Position numbers and translations under genes: made by a program. A stretch of DNA of 64,000 nt from JADGHX01 sp963837755 (GTDB lineage: Bacteria; Pseudomonadota; Gammaproteobacteria; Steroidobacterales; Steroidobacteraceae), in the NCBI GenBank assembly GCA_963837755.1, contig CAWIOP010000001.1, positions 744,001 to 808,000 on the forward strand, given 5' to 3'. Shown in pieces: positions 9,389 through 18,488 of the stretch. A model generated the notes under the pieces. That model saw only the letters and a list, made by a program, of their open reading frames with translations, had not been told where the DNA came from and ran no database searches. Position 1 is the stretch's first letter; every line of letters starts with the position of its first letter.

Positions 9389-10413
9389 CTAGAGAACCAG
9401 GTCCGCCACGATGGGCAGGTGGTCCGAGCCGACCGTGGACCCCCGAGCGAAGTGCTCCACGGCCACGCGCGAGCTCACGAGCGCATGGTCGATCTGGATG
9501 CCGGCCGGAGGCATGAAGGTGGGCCAGGTGCCCTGCCAGCCGAAGCCCTCGGCTGCCGAATGCAGTCCGCCATCGGCCAGCAGCCGCTGGAAATATGGCG
9601 AAAACGGCGAGACGTTCATGTCGCCCACCACCACCAGCGGCAGAGTGACGGCGCGAGCCTGGTCGGCGAGGCGCGCAAGCTGCAGATTGCGGCGGCCGGC
9701 GGAGCCGGGGTAATCGGCCACGTTGCATGCACCGAGAACACGCGCAACTCGCGGCCCTGAAGCTGCAGGGTGGCCTGGATGGCCGGCTCCGCCCGCACCC
9801 CGATGGGCAGCACGCCCACATCTTTCATCGGCAGGCGCGACCAGAACGTGACGCCACGGCCGGCCGGCCCGGTCGTCTGATAGCGCTGCGGGTAGTCTTT
9901 TTCCAGCGGCGCGAGCGCTCGCCGCCAGTCAGCATTCATCTCCAGCAACACCACCGCATCCGGCCGCTCGCGACGAATGAAATCCAGCACACGGCGGTGG
10001 TCGCCATTCGCGTAGAAGACGTTGATGGACGCAATTCGCAGCCGCACAGGGTCTCCCGAGGCCGCTTCGCCCGCCATGCGCGGCAGGCTCACGGGGTGAG
10101 TCACCAGCGCAGGAGACGCGTACATGGCGTTGTAAGCCGCCACGGCAAGGGCGAGCAGTGCCCACGCAGGGCACCTCACGGCCAGCAACAGGATGAATCC
10201 GACGAGCCCCAGCGCCGCGTACTGCACGCGGAAATGCACAGCGAGGTCGAAGAGCCACAGATGGCGGGCGGCGGTGGCGCAAAGCGTGGCTGCCAGCAGT
10301 GTTAAGGTTAAAACAGCGCCAACCGCGAGAATTACGCGGCGAACAGCTTGATCACGCACCGCGATAAATTCACCATTCCCACCGCGCGCTGCCAATGTGC
10401 GGTCCACTGCCAT
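9389..10413 (-). CDS. Membrane-anchored endonuclease/exonuclease/phosphatase family protein, frame-disrupted
   Basis: The upstream part (10413 to about 9710) has three hydrophobic segments (VILAVGAVLTLTLLAATL, VQYAALGLVGFILLLAV, WALLALAVAAYNAMYA) and then the start of an EEP-superfamily domain with RIASINVFYANGDHRRVLDF and VVLLEMNADW, where the Glu is the usual metal ligand. The downstream part (about 9715 to 9389), in another frame, carries RRNLQLARLA, VVGDMNVSPFSP and GSDHLPIVADL, the catalytic Asp/His end of the same fold. The switch falls at the G4 run 9707-9710; one added base would give a continuous protein of about 341 residues. ATG 10413 starts the first part. Sequencing error or a true lesion are both possible; substrate unknown. 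Confidence 0.75.
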
Positions 10414-10662
10414 CGAAAGCCCTGGAATTCTGATGAGCCAGCCCCCGGAACGGCCGAGCCCCACTGCATATGCCACCGACCCGGGCGCCGGCCGGGCATT
10501 TAGCCTGCGTTGCCGCGGCCCGAGGATGACGAGTTTCACAGAAACCCACGCAGTCGGGGGACAACTGTCGGTGAACTGCGTCATCGTGCCGCGCCCCTGT
10601 AATCCGAGCGAGGATGCGTGGCCCGCAACGCCCCAGCCCCGGAGCTCCGGAGCGTCACCGAT

Positions 10663-12645
10663 ATGAACGCTTCGACCCACGACGTCGTCACCGACGTCCC
10701 CGAGAGTCTCATCGTGCTCACGCACGACCCCGAGCTTTTGCAGACCCTGCGTGCGGTCGCCACCGATCACGACATCTCGAACGTGGGCGCGGAAGCGGAT
10801 CTCGCCGCGCACTTGCTCAACGAGCACGCCGGCGTGGCGGTGCTCGACACGTCCGCGGTCACGAGCCCCATAGGCCAGCTGTGCGATCGCCTGAAATCGC
10901 AGTTTCCGGACCTGGTGCTGGTGGTCGCCGGCCGCGTCGAAGACCAGTCGCTGCTCACCACGCAGATCACGGGAGGCACGGTCTACCGCTTCCTGCACAA
11001 ACCTGTTTCCGAGCAGCGCGTGCGCCTCTTCGTCACGGCGGCGTGGCGCCGTCACGGCGTCGAGCACGCGGATATCATCGAGGCCACCGCGTCCAACCTG
11101 CGCAAGCCGGTTTGGAAGACTCCACCGAATCTCGCGCCCGGGAACGTGCTGTGGATCGGTGGTGTCGCCGCGCTGGTGCTCATCGTGGGCGGCATCTGGC
11201 TCTTTTCGGGCGACGACGCGAAAGCGCCCACCGCGAGTGGGCCCGTGCCGGTCGCGCCCGCTGCGGGCGCCACGAACGATGCGGAGCTGGAGAAATTGCT
11301 GGCGCGCGCGGACGAAGCGCTGAAGCGAGGCGCGCTCACCGCCCCCGCAGGCGACAACGCGGTGGAGCTGTATCGCCTCGCCCTACGTGGCAAGAGCGAG
11401 GATCTCCGCGCCACCGCAGGCCTGGAGCGCGTGCTCGATCGCATCCTCACTTCCGCCGAACAGGCGCTCCTGCAAGACAAGATCGACGACGCGGCGAAAT
11501 TCGTCGAGACGGCGCGTAGCATCAACCCGGAGCACGTGCGCGTGGCTTTCCTCACCGCCCAGATCGGCAAGGAGCGCGAGCGCGCATTGCTGACGCAGGC
11601 CCGGCAGGCCGCGGCGCGCGGCAACATGGATCAGGCCATCGCCGTGCTCGACCGCGCGTCGATCGCGGGAAGCGCCTCGCCAGTCGTGGCGGAAGCGCGC
11701 AACGACATCGCACAACGCAGCATCGACAACCGCGTGAGCGACTTCCTGCGCCGGGCGAACGAGCGGCTGCGCCAGGGCGCGCTCGTCGAGCCCGCGCAGA
11801 ACAACGCGCGCTTCTTCATCGAATCCGCCCGCGCCATCGCGCCGAACCAGGGTGACGTGCGCACGGCGCAGCGGCAGCTCGGGGAGCGCATCGTGGCGCA
11901 GGCGCGCACCGCGATCACCGCCGGCAACGCAGAAGAAGCGGAAACCTGGATCGACGCGGCGAACGAATCCGGCGTGAGCCGTGACGGCACCAACGCGCTC
12001 ACGCGCGACGTGCAGCGCCTGCGCATCGCCATTCGCGCCGACGCGATGGCGAAGCTGTCGCAGTCCTTCAACCAGCGCCTCGCGCAGGGCCGTCTCGTCG
12101 AGCCGCTGAACGATAGCGCGAAGTTCTTCCTTGCCGAGCTCGCGCAGGCTGAAGCGGGCCATCCCTCTACACAGCTCGCGCGCCAGGCGCTTGGCGCGCG
12201 GCTACTCGAAGAAGCGCGTGGCGCGATCACGCGCCAGGACTACGCGGGCGCGCGCCGCTGGATGAGCGAGGCACGCGGCGTGGGCGTGGAGGAGTCTGGC
12301 ACTGCGGCGCTGGAGCGCGACATCATCGCCGCGCAGAACGCGAGCGCTCGCCGTGCGGATGACGTCATCACCGCCAGCCAGCTCATGCTTACGCGCTATG
12401 TGCCGCCGGCATACCCTGCGTCGGCACGCGAACGCGGCAGGGCGGGATGGGTAGATTTGGTCTTCACGGTGCGAACCGACGGCACCATCGCAGATGTGAG
12501 TGTCACGGGCGCGGAGCCCGCCGGCATCTTCGAGCAGGCCGCCATGTCGGCCGTGCGTCGCTGGCGCTATGAGCCCGTGCGGCGCGAAGGCCGCACCGTC
12601 GAACAGCGCGCACGGGTTCGCATCCGTTTCGCGATCGAGCAGTAG
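10663..12645 (+). CDS. Receiver domain - TM - helical repeats - TonB C-terminal domain protein
   Basis: A 660-residue bitopic protein with an unusual architecture. Residues 12-135 resemble a response-regulator receiver, keeping a phospho-acceptor-like Asp62 (VAVLDTSAV) and Lys113 (FLHKPVS). One membrane span lies at about 162-182. The periplasmic part has helical, TPR-like repeats of about 130 residues; two of them share RLxQGxLVEP, then AxFFxxxA, then ARxAITxGxxxxA. The last 90 residues are a TonB C-terminal domain (YVPPAYPASARERGRAGWVDL to SAVRRWRYEPV). ATG 10663 has GGAG ten bases upstream. Nine bases separate it from the kinase gene, so they probably form one signalling operon. What it senses or contacts is unknown. 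Confidence 0.82.
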   Translation: MNASTHDVVTDVPESLIVLTHDPELLQTLRAVATDHDISNVGAEADLAAHLLNEHAGVAVLDTSAVTSPIGQLCDRLKSQFPDLVLVVAGRVEDQSLLTTQITGGTVYRFLHKPVSEQRVRLFVTAAWRRHGVEHADIIEATASNLRKPVWKTPPNLAPGNVLWIGGVAALVLIVGGIWLFSGDDAKAPTASGPVPVAPAAGATNDAELEKLLARADEALKRGALTAPAGDNAVELYRLALRGKSEDLRATAGLERVLDRILTSAEQALLQDKIDDAAKFVETARSINPEHVRVAFLTAQIGKERERALLTQARQAAARGNMDQAIAVLDRASIAGSASPVVAEARNDIAQRSIDNRVSDFLRRANERLRQGALVEPAQNNARFFIESARAIAPNQGDVRTAQRQLGERIVAQARTAITAGNAEEAETWIDAANESGVSRDGTNALTRDVQRLRIAIRADAMAKLSQSFNQRLAQGRLVEPLNDSAKFFLAELAQAEAGHPSTQLARQALGARLLEEARGAITRQDYAGARRWMSEARGVGVEESGTAALERDIIAAQNASARRADDVITASQLMLTRYVPPAYPASARERGRAGWVDLVFTVRTDGTIADVSVTGAEPAGIFEQAAMSAVRRWRYEPVRREGRTVEQRARVRIRFAIEQ

Positions 12646-12654
12646 CACTCACTC

Positions 12655-14007
12655 ATGACGGCACGCCTGCTCATCGTCGACGGGGACGCGAAATACGCGG
12701 AGTGGCTGCGGCATCATCTTGGCGTCATCTTTTCCGACGCCACCGCCCAGGTGATGAGCCCCGACCAGTTCGCTTTCGCGCGCGAGTCGCTCAGTCATGA
12801 CGATTTCGACCTCGTGCTGCTCACGTCGAGCTACGGCGAGCATCCCGAAGATCCGAGGGCCGATGGCATCGGCCTGCTGCGCTACTTCCGCACCAGATCC
12901 AGTTTCCCCGCGGTGCTCGCCGTTGCCGAGGATGGCAACGAGCTCACGGCCGTGCGTTCATTGCAGCTGGGCGCCGTGGACTACCTTCCCAAGCGCCTGC
13001 TCACGCCGGAGCGTCTCGGCACGGCAGTGCGTCTCGCGCTCCGCCGCGTGGAAAGGCGCGCGGCGCGCCGCCAGGCGAAGCTCGCGCTGAGTGGCGAGCA
13101 CGCCGCAGCGGCGGTTGCGGCGGCTGCAATGTCAGCGCCGCAACCCGAACAGACCGAACCTGAGGCAACCGACGCACCGGATACGGTGCCGGCAGACCTC
13201 GTGCCCGGATATGCCATTCGCTCGCTCATCGGCGAATCAGAGAAAGCGTCCGTATACCTCGCGGTCAGCGAGGCGCTGGGCCGTGAGATCGCGCTGAAGG
13301 TCAGCTCGGTCGAGAGCGACGAGCCGGGCGGGCATCATCTGCTCGCGCGCGAATACGAGGCGGTGTCGGGCATCCGTCACCCGGCAATCGTCGAGCTTCA
13401 CGACTACGGGGTGCATGCCGGCCGCGAATACCTCGCCATGGAGTATTTCCCGCGCGGCGACCTGAAGGCGCGCATGCAGATCGGCATCAGCGAACGCGAA
13501 GCGCTGCGCTATGTCGAGCGCATCGCCTCGGCGCTGCGCATCGTGCATCACGCCGGCATCCTGCATCGTGACCTGAAGCCGCCGAACGTGATGCTGCGCG
13601 AGAACGACGACGTCGCGCTCATCGACTTCGGCCTCGCGCGCAACCTGGAAGGCGGGCTGCAGAGCACGCGCACCGGCGTGCTGCGTGGCTCACCCTATTA
13701 CATGAGCCCCGAGCAGGCGCTCGGCGAAGAGCTCGACGTGCGGACGGATTTCTACAGCCTCGGCATCATGTTCTACGAGATGCTCACGGGCCGTAAGCCG
13801 TTCGCGGGCAACTCAGCCATAGAAGTGTTGCAGCAACACGTGAACGCGCCGCTGCCGACACTGCCCGAGCGCTACGCGAACTACCAGCCTCTCATCGACC
13901 GGCTGCTCGCGAAGTCCCGCGACCAGCGATTCTCGAGGGCGGAAGAAGTGATCGACGCCATCGCCGCCGCGCGCGAAGCGCGCAATTCGCAGCCGACGGC
14001 GGCGTAA
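12655..14007 (+). CDS. Pseudo-receiver / Ser-Thr protein kinase fusion
   Basis: A 450-residue soluble kinase. Residues 1-130 form a receiver-like domain that has Asp9/Asp11 (IVDGD) and Lys113 (DYLPK), but the phospho-acceptor position is Thr57 in LVLLTSSYG, so it is probably not phosphorylated in the usual way. An Ala/Pro/Glu linker (about 145-180) leads to a Hanks-type kinase: P-loop IGESEKASVYLA, Lys215 (IALKVSS), catalytic loop HRDLKPPN (Asp306), DFG (Asp324), and SPEQALGEELDVRTDFYSLG. No membrane segment is visible. It follows the receiver-TonB_C gene by nine bases, so the pair may act in the same pathway. The activation loop is intact, so kinase activity is expected. Confidence 0.9.
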   Translation: MTARLLIVDGDAKYAEWLRHHLGVIFSDATAQVMSPDQFAFARESLSHDDFDLVLLTSSYGEHPEDPRADGIGLLRYFRTRSSFPAVLAVAEDGNELTAVRSLQLGAVDYLPKRLLTPERLGTAVRLALRRVERRAARRQAKLALSGEHAAAAVAAAAMSAPQPEQTEPEATDAPDTVPADLVPGYAIRSLIGESEKASVYLAVSEALGREIALKVSSVESDEPGGHHLLAREYEAVSGIRHPAIVELHDYGVHAGREYLAMEYFPRGDLKARMQIGISEREALRYVERIASALRIVHHAGILHRDLKPPNVMLRENDDVALIDFGLARNLEGGLQSTRTGVLRGSPYYMSPEQALGEELDVRTDFYSLGIMFYEMLTGRKPFAGNSAIEVLQQHVNAPLPTLPERYANYQPLIDRLLAKSRDQRFSRAEEVIDAIAAAREARNSQPTAA

Positions 14008-14116
14008 AGCATCCGGCGGATCGGAAGCGGCGCGCCAGGTCAGACGTGTCGCCTTCGCGGGCGGTGGCGCCACGTCCCGAAATCCTGATCCGGTCAGATT
14101 CCCTGTGCAGAGGCAC

Positions 14117-15481
14117 TTAGGGAGCGCGAGCCGCAGCGGCTTGCGCCGCGCCTTCGGCTGCGTCCGTGGCGTCGGCCTTGCGGCCGAGATACCAGCCGTT
14201 CAGCGCCCACGCGGCCGCAAGGCCCGCGCCGATGATGGCAACGGGCCCCGGGCCCATGCCCGCCGCCTCGATGGCCGTCTTCACCTGCGCCGACAGCGCA
14301 TCGGCGCCGCGATACACCGGCACGTCGATGACGTTCTTGGCCTTGTACTTGGTCTCGGTGTCGAGGCGGCTGAAGAGCATCTCGCGCGCCGGACGCACGA
14401 AGGCGTACTCACCCACGCGCCGCGCGACGAACACTATCGCGAGCACCATGAACGTGCCCGTGGCCGCGAGCGCGAGGAAGCCACCCACCATGGCAATCGG
14501 CACGATCACGAGCAGCACGGTGAGCCCGAGCTTCGAAGCGATGCGTCCGGTGAGGAAGATCTGGCAGATGATGGTGAGGCTCTGCACGATCCAGTCGAGC
14601 CGCGCGAAGACGCGCGTGCGGTCTGCCGTGTTGGCAAATGCTTCCTGGACGAGACGAAGCTGCTCGAAGTAGAGGAACGTGTTGGCGGTGGCGAGCAGCA
14701 CCACGAACAGCGCGATGGACAGGAGATAGGGCGACGACAGCACCTTCACGAACCCGGCGAACGGGTTGCCCCCGACGGGGCGTTCCCCGCGCACGGGGCT
14801 GCCTGAGCCGGACGCCGCGGCGTTTGCCGCGGTCTCGGTCGCCAAATCCTTCTTCCAGATGGTGATGAGCGCGCGCTGGAAGATCAGCGTGAGCAGGAAC
14901 ATGAACGCGCCCAGGAACAGCACGCCGCTGTTGCCAATTCCTGCCACGGCGAAATCGGTGATGACGGGCCCGACGAGCGCGCCGGCGGTGCCGCCGGCGG
15001 CGATGATGCCGAACAGCCGCTTGCTCTGCCCGCTGCTGAAGAGCTCAAGCAGGAAGCTCCAGAACACAGACACGATGAAAAGATTCAGCACGCTGATGAA
15101 CACGTAGAAGAACCGCCCCACGGCGATGTTCTGCTCATCGGCCTTGAGCACGAGGCCGACGATGGCGAGCGCGAGCGCGATGCCGCCGTAGATCCACGGC
15201 AGGAACACGCTGCGACGGAACTTGCCTACGAGGTAGCCATAGAGCGGGATGATGGCGAGCGATGCAATCCACGTGACGACCCAGAGATCGGCGACGCGCT
15301 CCTTGCCGAGCACGGTACCGATCGTCTCGCGCACGGGACGCACGGCGAAGTAGCCCGCGAACACGCAGAAGAACAGGCAGAAAGCCGCAACCACAGCCGG
15401 AACCTCACGAGGCTCGATCGGCGCGACACGGGACAGCAGCCGACCGAGGCCGCGGCTGGCGGCATTCTGTTCAGCGGGCAT
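14117..15481 (-). CDS. MFS-type transporter, Npt1/Npt2-like (nucleotide transporter family)
   Basis: A polytopic inner-membrane protein of 454 residues with about twelve hydrophobic segments. It resembles the Npt/Tlc (ATP:ADP translocase-like) branch of the MFS in features such as RPVRETIGTVLG after the first span, NLFIVSVFWSFLLELFSSGQ and KRLFGIIAAGGTAGALVGP. Such proteins also occur in free-living proteobacteria, where the substrate is usually unknown, so nucleotide transport is inference only. The ATG at 15481 lies 11 bases inside the upstream SDR gene, implying translational coupling. A Thr/Ala-rich cytoplasmic loop (about residues 215-240) and an Ala-rich tail show nothing further. Confidence 0.75.
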   Translation of the reverse strand: MPAEQNAASRGLGRLLSRVAPIEPREVPAVVAAFCLFFCVFAGYFAVRPVRETIGTVLGKERVADLWVVTWIASLAIIPLYGYLVGKFRRSVFLPWIYGGIALALAIVGLVLKADEQNIAVGRFFYVFISVLNLFIVSVFWSFLLELFSSGQSKRLFGIIAAGGTAGALVGPVITDFAVAGIGNSGVLFLGAFMFLLTLIFQRALITIWKKDLATETAANAAASGSGSPVRGERPVGGNPFAGFVKVLSSPYLLSIALFVVLLATANTFLYFEQLRLVQEAFANTADRTRVFARLDWIVQSLTIICQIFLTGRIASKLGLTVLLVIVPIAMVGGFLALAATGTFMVLAIVFVARRVGEYAFVRPAREMLFSRLDTETKYKAKNVIDVPVYRGADALSAQVKTAIEAAGMGPGPVAIIGAGLAAAWALNGWYLGRKADATDAAEGAAQAAAARAP

Positions 15482-16289
15482 CGGGTTGCAGGTCGTTGTA
15501 GAGGCTGGCCCACTCGATGCGGGGGCGGGCGTGGTCGCCCACGATCTCGAACGTCTTGCCGTAGAGGTCTTGCCGGCCGATGGCGCTCACCAGCACGGAG
15601 GCGACGTCGCTGCGCGACACGGTACCTTCGCCGTCGATGGGGTCGCCCTGCATGATGCGCACGCCGCGGCGCCCGCCCGGCTCGTTGGTGAGCTCGCCCG
15701 GACGGACGATTGTGTAGTTGATCCCCGTTGCACGCACCGCTTCTTCCCCTTTCAACTTCCAGCCCAAGATGTTGTCGAGCATCGCGTTCAGCTGGTGATC
15801 GGGATGGGTGACGCCCATCGAGGACACGAGGATGAACTGCGAGACACCGGCCGCATACGCTGCCTCCGCGAGCGCCTTCACGCCCGCGAAGTCGACGAGC
15901 TCAGGGCTGTTCTCCGGGTCGCGCTGCACGTTCGCACCCAGCGCCGAGATCACCTGGTCCACACCCTTCACCGCTCGCCTGAGCGAGCGGCGCTCCCGCA
16001 CATCGCCGACGACGTATTGCACGCGATCCCCGAACAGCAAGCGAGCCTTCGCTTCATCGCGAACCAACGCGCGGACGCGATAGCCCTTGGCGAGTGCCTG
16101 ATCAACCACCTCCTGGCCGGTGCCGCCGGTTGCGCCCGCAACCAGCACGAGGGAAGCATTGCCGTTTGCTGCGACTCCCGCGCCACTCGTGGCACCGGCC
16201 GCCGCGAACAGCATCACCGCCAGTACCGTGGCTCCCGCCATCGCGCGCGCCACCGCGCACGCACCCGATCCCTGAGTCTTCCGAGCCAT
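15471..16289 (-). CDS. NAD(P)-binding SDR/NmrA-like protein with N-terminal signal or anchor
   Basis: An atypical short-chain dehydrogenase of 272 residues. After the first 50 residues comes a Rossmann fold with VAGATGGTGQEVVDQALAKG (GATGxxG dinucleotide loop), VRALVRDEAKA, YVVGDVRE and INYTIVRPGEL, as in NAD(P)H-binding NmrA/YwnB-like proteins. Unusually it has a long hydrophobic leader (AMAGATVLAVMLFAAAGA), which reads as a signal peptide or membrane anchor. ATG 16289 has a GGAGCAA ribosome-binding site; the upstream extension to 16421 is rejected. Its stop overlaps the start of the Npt-like transporter by 11 bases. Export of a cofactor-dependent Rossmann protein would be odd, so cytoplasmic-side anchoring is equally plausible. 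Confidence 0.8.
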   Translation of the reverse strand: MARKTQGSGACAVARAMAGATVLAVMLFAAAGATSGAGVAANGNASLVLVAGATGGTGQEVVDQALAKGYRVRALVRDEAKARLLFGDRVQYVVGDVRERRSLRRAVKGVDQVISALGANVQRDPENSPELVDFAGVKALAEAAYAAGVSQFILVSSMGVTHPDHQLNAMLDNILGWKLKGEEAVRATGINYTIVRPGELTNEPGGRRGVRIMQGDPIDGEGTVSRSDVASVLVSAIGRQDLYGKTFEIVGDHARPRIEWASLYNDLQPDAR

Positions 16290-16439
16290 GAGTTGCTCCC
16301 GTCCTGCTCTGTGGACAACACGCAAAATAGACCGCCAAACGCACCACTGGTGCCGCGGTGTACGGAATACTTCGCCTTGAATGGCCCCGGCGAGGGGCGC
16401 GTTCGTTACATCCGGCAACAATTTCCCAACAGAACTGTC

Positions 16440-16925
16440 ATGTCCTCGCCGGCATCTCCAGCGCCCCCGAACCGGGGGACGTCACTTCCTCATCGGTGCC
16501 GCCGCGGTCGGCGCGGCACATTACGTGGCCGTGCGGGTCGCCGAGCGCCGCGACGGCGCGGGAGTTTACCGGGGCTGCGGGTTCTTCAGGCCCAATGCTT
16601 TCGTGCGCATCGCGACAGACGACCGCATCACCGTGGTCATCGGCAAGTCCGAAACGGGGCGGGCGAGTCCACGAGCCTGGCCCTGCTCGTGGCCGAAGAG
16701 CTGAGCTGGACGTGAATCCAGCTCGAGTGAAGGTGAATTCTCCCCGCCAGAGTCACGGGGCAAGCCGAGTCTGGCTCGGCCTCAAGCCTGAGCCGGTCCA
16801 TATTCACACCACGTTCCCCGGTGGAGGGCTCGCCCCGTCGCGCCAATTCCCGTTCTCGAAGTCGCCGCGGAGAAAGCCGGCTGGGATACACCGCCGCCGG
16901 CAGGCCGCGCGCGGGGCCCGAGCTG
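16440..16925 (+). pseudogene. Decayed molybdenum-hydroxylase large subunit (isoquinoline 1-oxidoreductase beta / xanthine dehydrogenase family)
   Basis: Fragments of one family occur in order but in all three forward frames. They are HFLIGAAAVG then NAFVRIATDDRITVVIGKSE (16483 to about 16650), TSLALLVAEELSWT (about 16665-16703), DVNPARVKVN then VHIHTTFPGGGL (about 16712-16830), and VLEVAAEKAGWDTPPPAGRA (16852 to about 16915). These match the twin-arginine leader region, the N-terminal Mo-pterin domain, the HTTxxGGG motif and a late segment of a roughly 700-residue protein, so most of the middle and the C-terminus is deleted. At least three frame changes make a functional product impossible. 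This remnant accounts for most of the 660 bases between the SDR and M20 genes. Confidence 0.75.
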
Positions 16926-16949
16926 CGGGCCGCCGTCGGCCCGCTTCGG

Positions 16950-18281
16950 TCACTGAGGCTGCGCGAGGTAGTCGACGGCCAGTTGCGTCATCGCGCGCAG
17001 CGCGATGGGAATGCTCTTCTCGTCCACATGGAAATAATCGGAGTGGTTCGAAGGCGCCGTGGCCAGGTCCCTGTCGGTGGGCGTGGAGCCGACCATGAAG
17101 AACATCGACGGCACCTTCTGCGCGTAATACGCGAAGTCCTCCGCGCCGGTGACGAGCGACATGAGCCGCATGTTCTGCGCGCCCACGATGCGCATGAGCG
17201 TGGGCACCATCTTCTCGGTGAGCGCCGGATCGTTGAAGGTGACGGGATTGCCGTCAGGGTCGACCGCGAAGGTAGCCGTGGCGCCGTTCGCCGCCGCGAC
17301 GTTCTTCACCATCCGGTCGATGCCCGCGATGATCGCCTCACGCTGCTTCGGATCGAACGTGCGGATGGTGCCGATCATCTGCGCGTTCGACGGAACGATG
17401 TTATTGCGAACGCCCGCGTTGATGGCGCCCACCGTCACCACGGCCGGGTTCAGCGTGAGGTCGACCTGCCGGCTCACGATGGTCTGCAGCGCATTCACGA
17501 TCTGGGCAGACGTCACGATGGGGTCCACGCCCTGCCAGGGCCGCGAGCCGTGTGACTGCTTGCCGAGCACCTCCATGCGCCACGAGTCCGAAGCGGCCAT
17601 GAAAGGCCCGGCGCGCACGCCGATCTGCCCTGCGTGCAGGGAGGCCCACATGTGCAGGCCGAACACCGCCTGCGGCGGATATTTGTCGAACAGGCCTTCC
17701 TTCAGCATGAGACTCGCGCCGCCCTGTTCGTCATCCGGCGCGCCTTCCTCCGCCGGCTGAAAGATGAACAGCACATTGCCCGGCAGGGACGCGCGCATCG
17801 CCGTGAGCGTCTGGGCCACGCCCATCAGCACGGCGGTGTGCACGTCGTGCCCGCAGGCGTGCATCACGCCGACCGTCTGGCCGCGGTAGGTGCCGGTGGC
17901 AACGGATTTGAACGGGACGTCCGTCCTCTCGGTCACGGGCAGTGCGTCCATGTCGGCGCGCAGCGCAATGGTGGGCCCTGGCAGGCCACCTTTGAGCCAG
18001 GCACTCACGCCGTTGTGCGCTATGCCCGTGCGCACCTCCAGGCCGAGTTTCTTCAGGTGCTCCGCCACGAGCTTGGCTGTCCTCATCTCGCGGTTCGACA
18101 GCTCGGGGTGCTGATGGAAATCCCGACGCCACTCGATGACTTTCGGGTCGACTGCGCGCATGAGCTCTTCGAGTTTCGCGGCATCGACCGGGGCTGCACC
18201 GACCATGCTCGTTCGAACAAGAAGCACGCTGGCCAGGGATGCGACGGCCAGGGCTGCCTTGTGGCGTATTGCGTTCTTCAC
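16950..18281 (-). CDS. Exported M20 family amidohydrolase / peptidase
   Basis: A 443-residue zinc-dependent hydrolase of the M20D (IAA-amino acid hydrolase/hippurate hydrolase-like) group, which cleaves N-acyl amino acids or related amides. Metal-site motifs visible are HACGHDVHTA, PAEEGAPDDE and TGAEDFAYYAQKVP; the dimerisation domain has GKQSHGSRPWQGVDP. Residues 1-28 form a signal peptide, so it is probably periplasmic. The start is GTG 18281, with a strong GGGGAGCAA just upstream; no in-frame ATG lies nearby. It is divergent from a glycosyltransferase gene across about 200 bases that should contain promoters for both. Its exact substrate cannot be told. Confidence 0.9.
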   Translation of the reverse strand: MKNAIRHKAALAVASLASVLLVRTSMVGAAPVDAAKLEELMRAVDPKVIEWRRDFHQHPELSNREMRTAKLVAEHLKKLGLEVRTGIAHNGVSAWLKGGLPGPTIALRADMDALPVTERTDVPFKSVATGTYRGQTVGVMHACGHDVHTAVLMGVAQTLTAMRASLPGNVLFIFQPAEEGAPDDEQGGASLMLKEGLFDKYPPQAVFGLHMWASLHAGQIGVRAGPFMAASDSWRMEVLGKQSHGSRPWQGVDPIVTSAQIVNALQTIVSRQVDLTLNPAVVTVGAINAGVRNNIVPSNAQMIGTIRTFDPKQREAIIAGIDRMVKNVAAANGATATFAVDPDGNPVTFNDPALTEKMVPTLMRIVGAQNMRLMSLVTGAEDFAYYAQKVPSMFFMVGSTPTDRDLATAPSNHSDYFHVDEKSIPIALRAMTQLAVDYLAQPQ

Positions 18282-18488
18282 TTGCTCCCCTTCATCTGTT
18301 TGCGAAACATTGCCGCTGTATCGCGGACGCGCGCAGCAGGCAGTCTGCGTATGCAGACAAGCAATCGCAACCGCGTCACCCGGCAATCGCCTGCAATGCG
18401 CTTGACACAGTATTGTCGGAAAGGTGCAATGCAGGCCCGAAGTTTGCTGCACTTTCCGGGTCTCAAGAATAACGTCGCCCCATGAACA

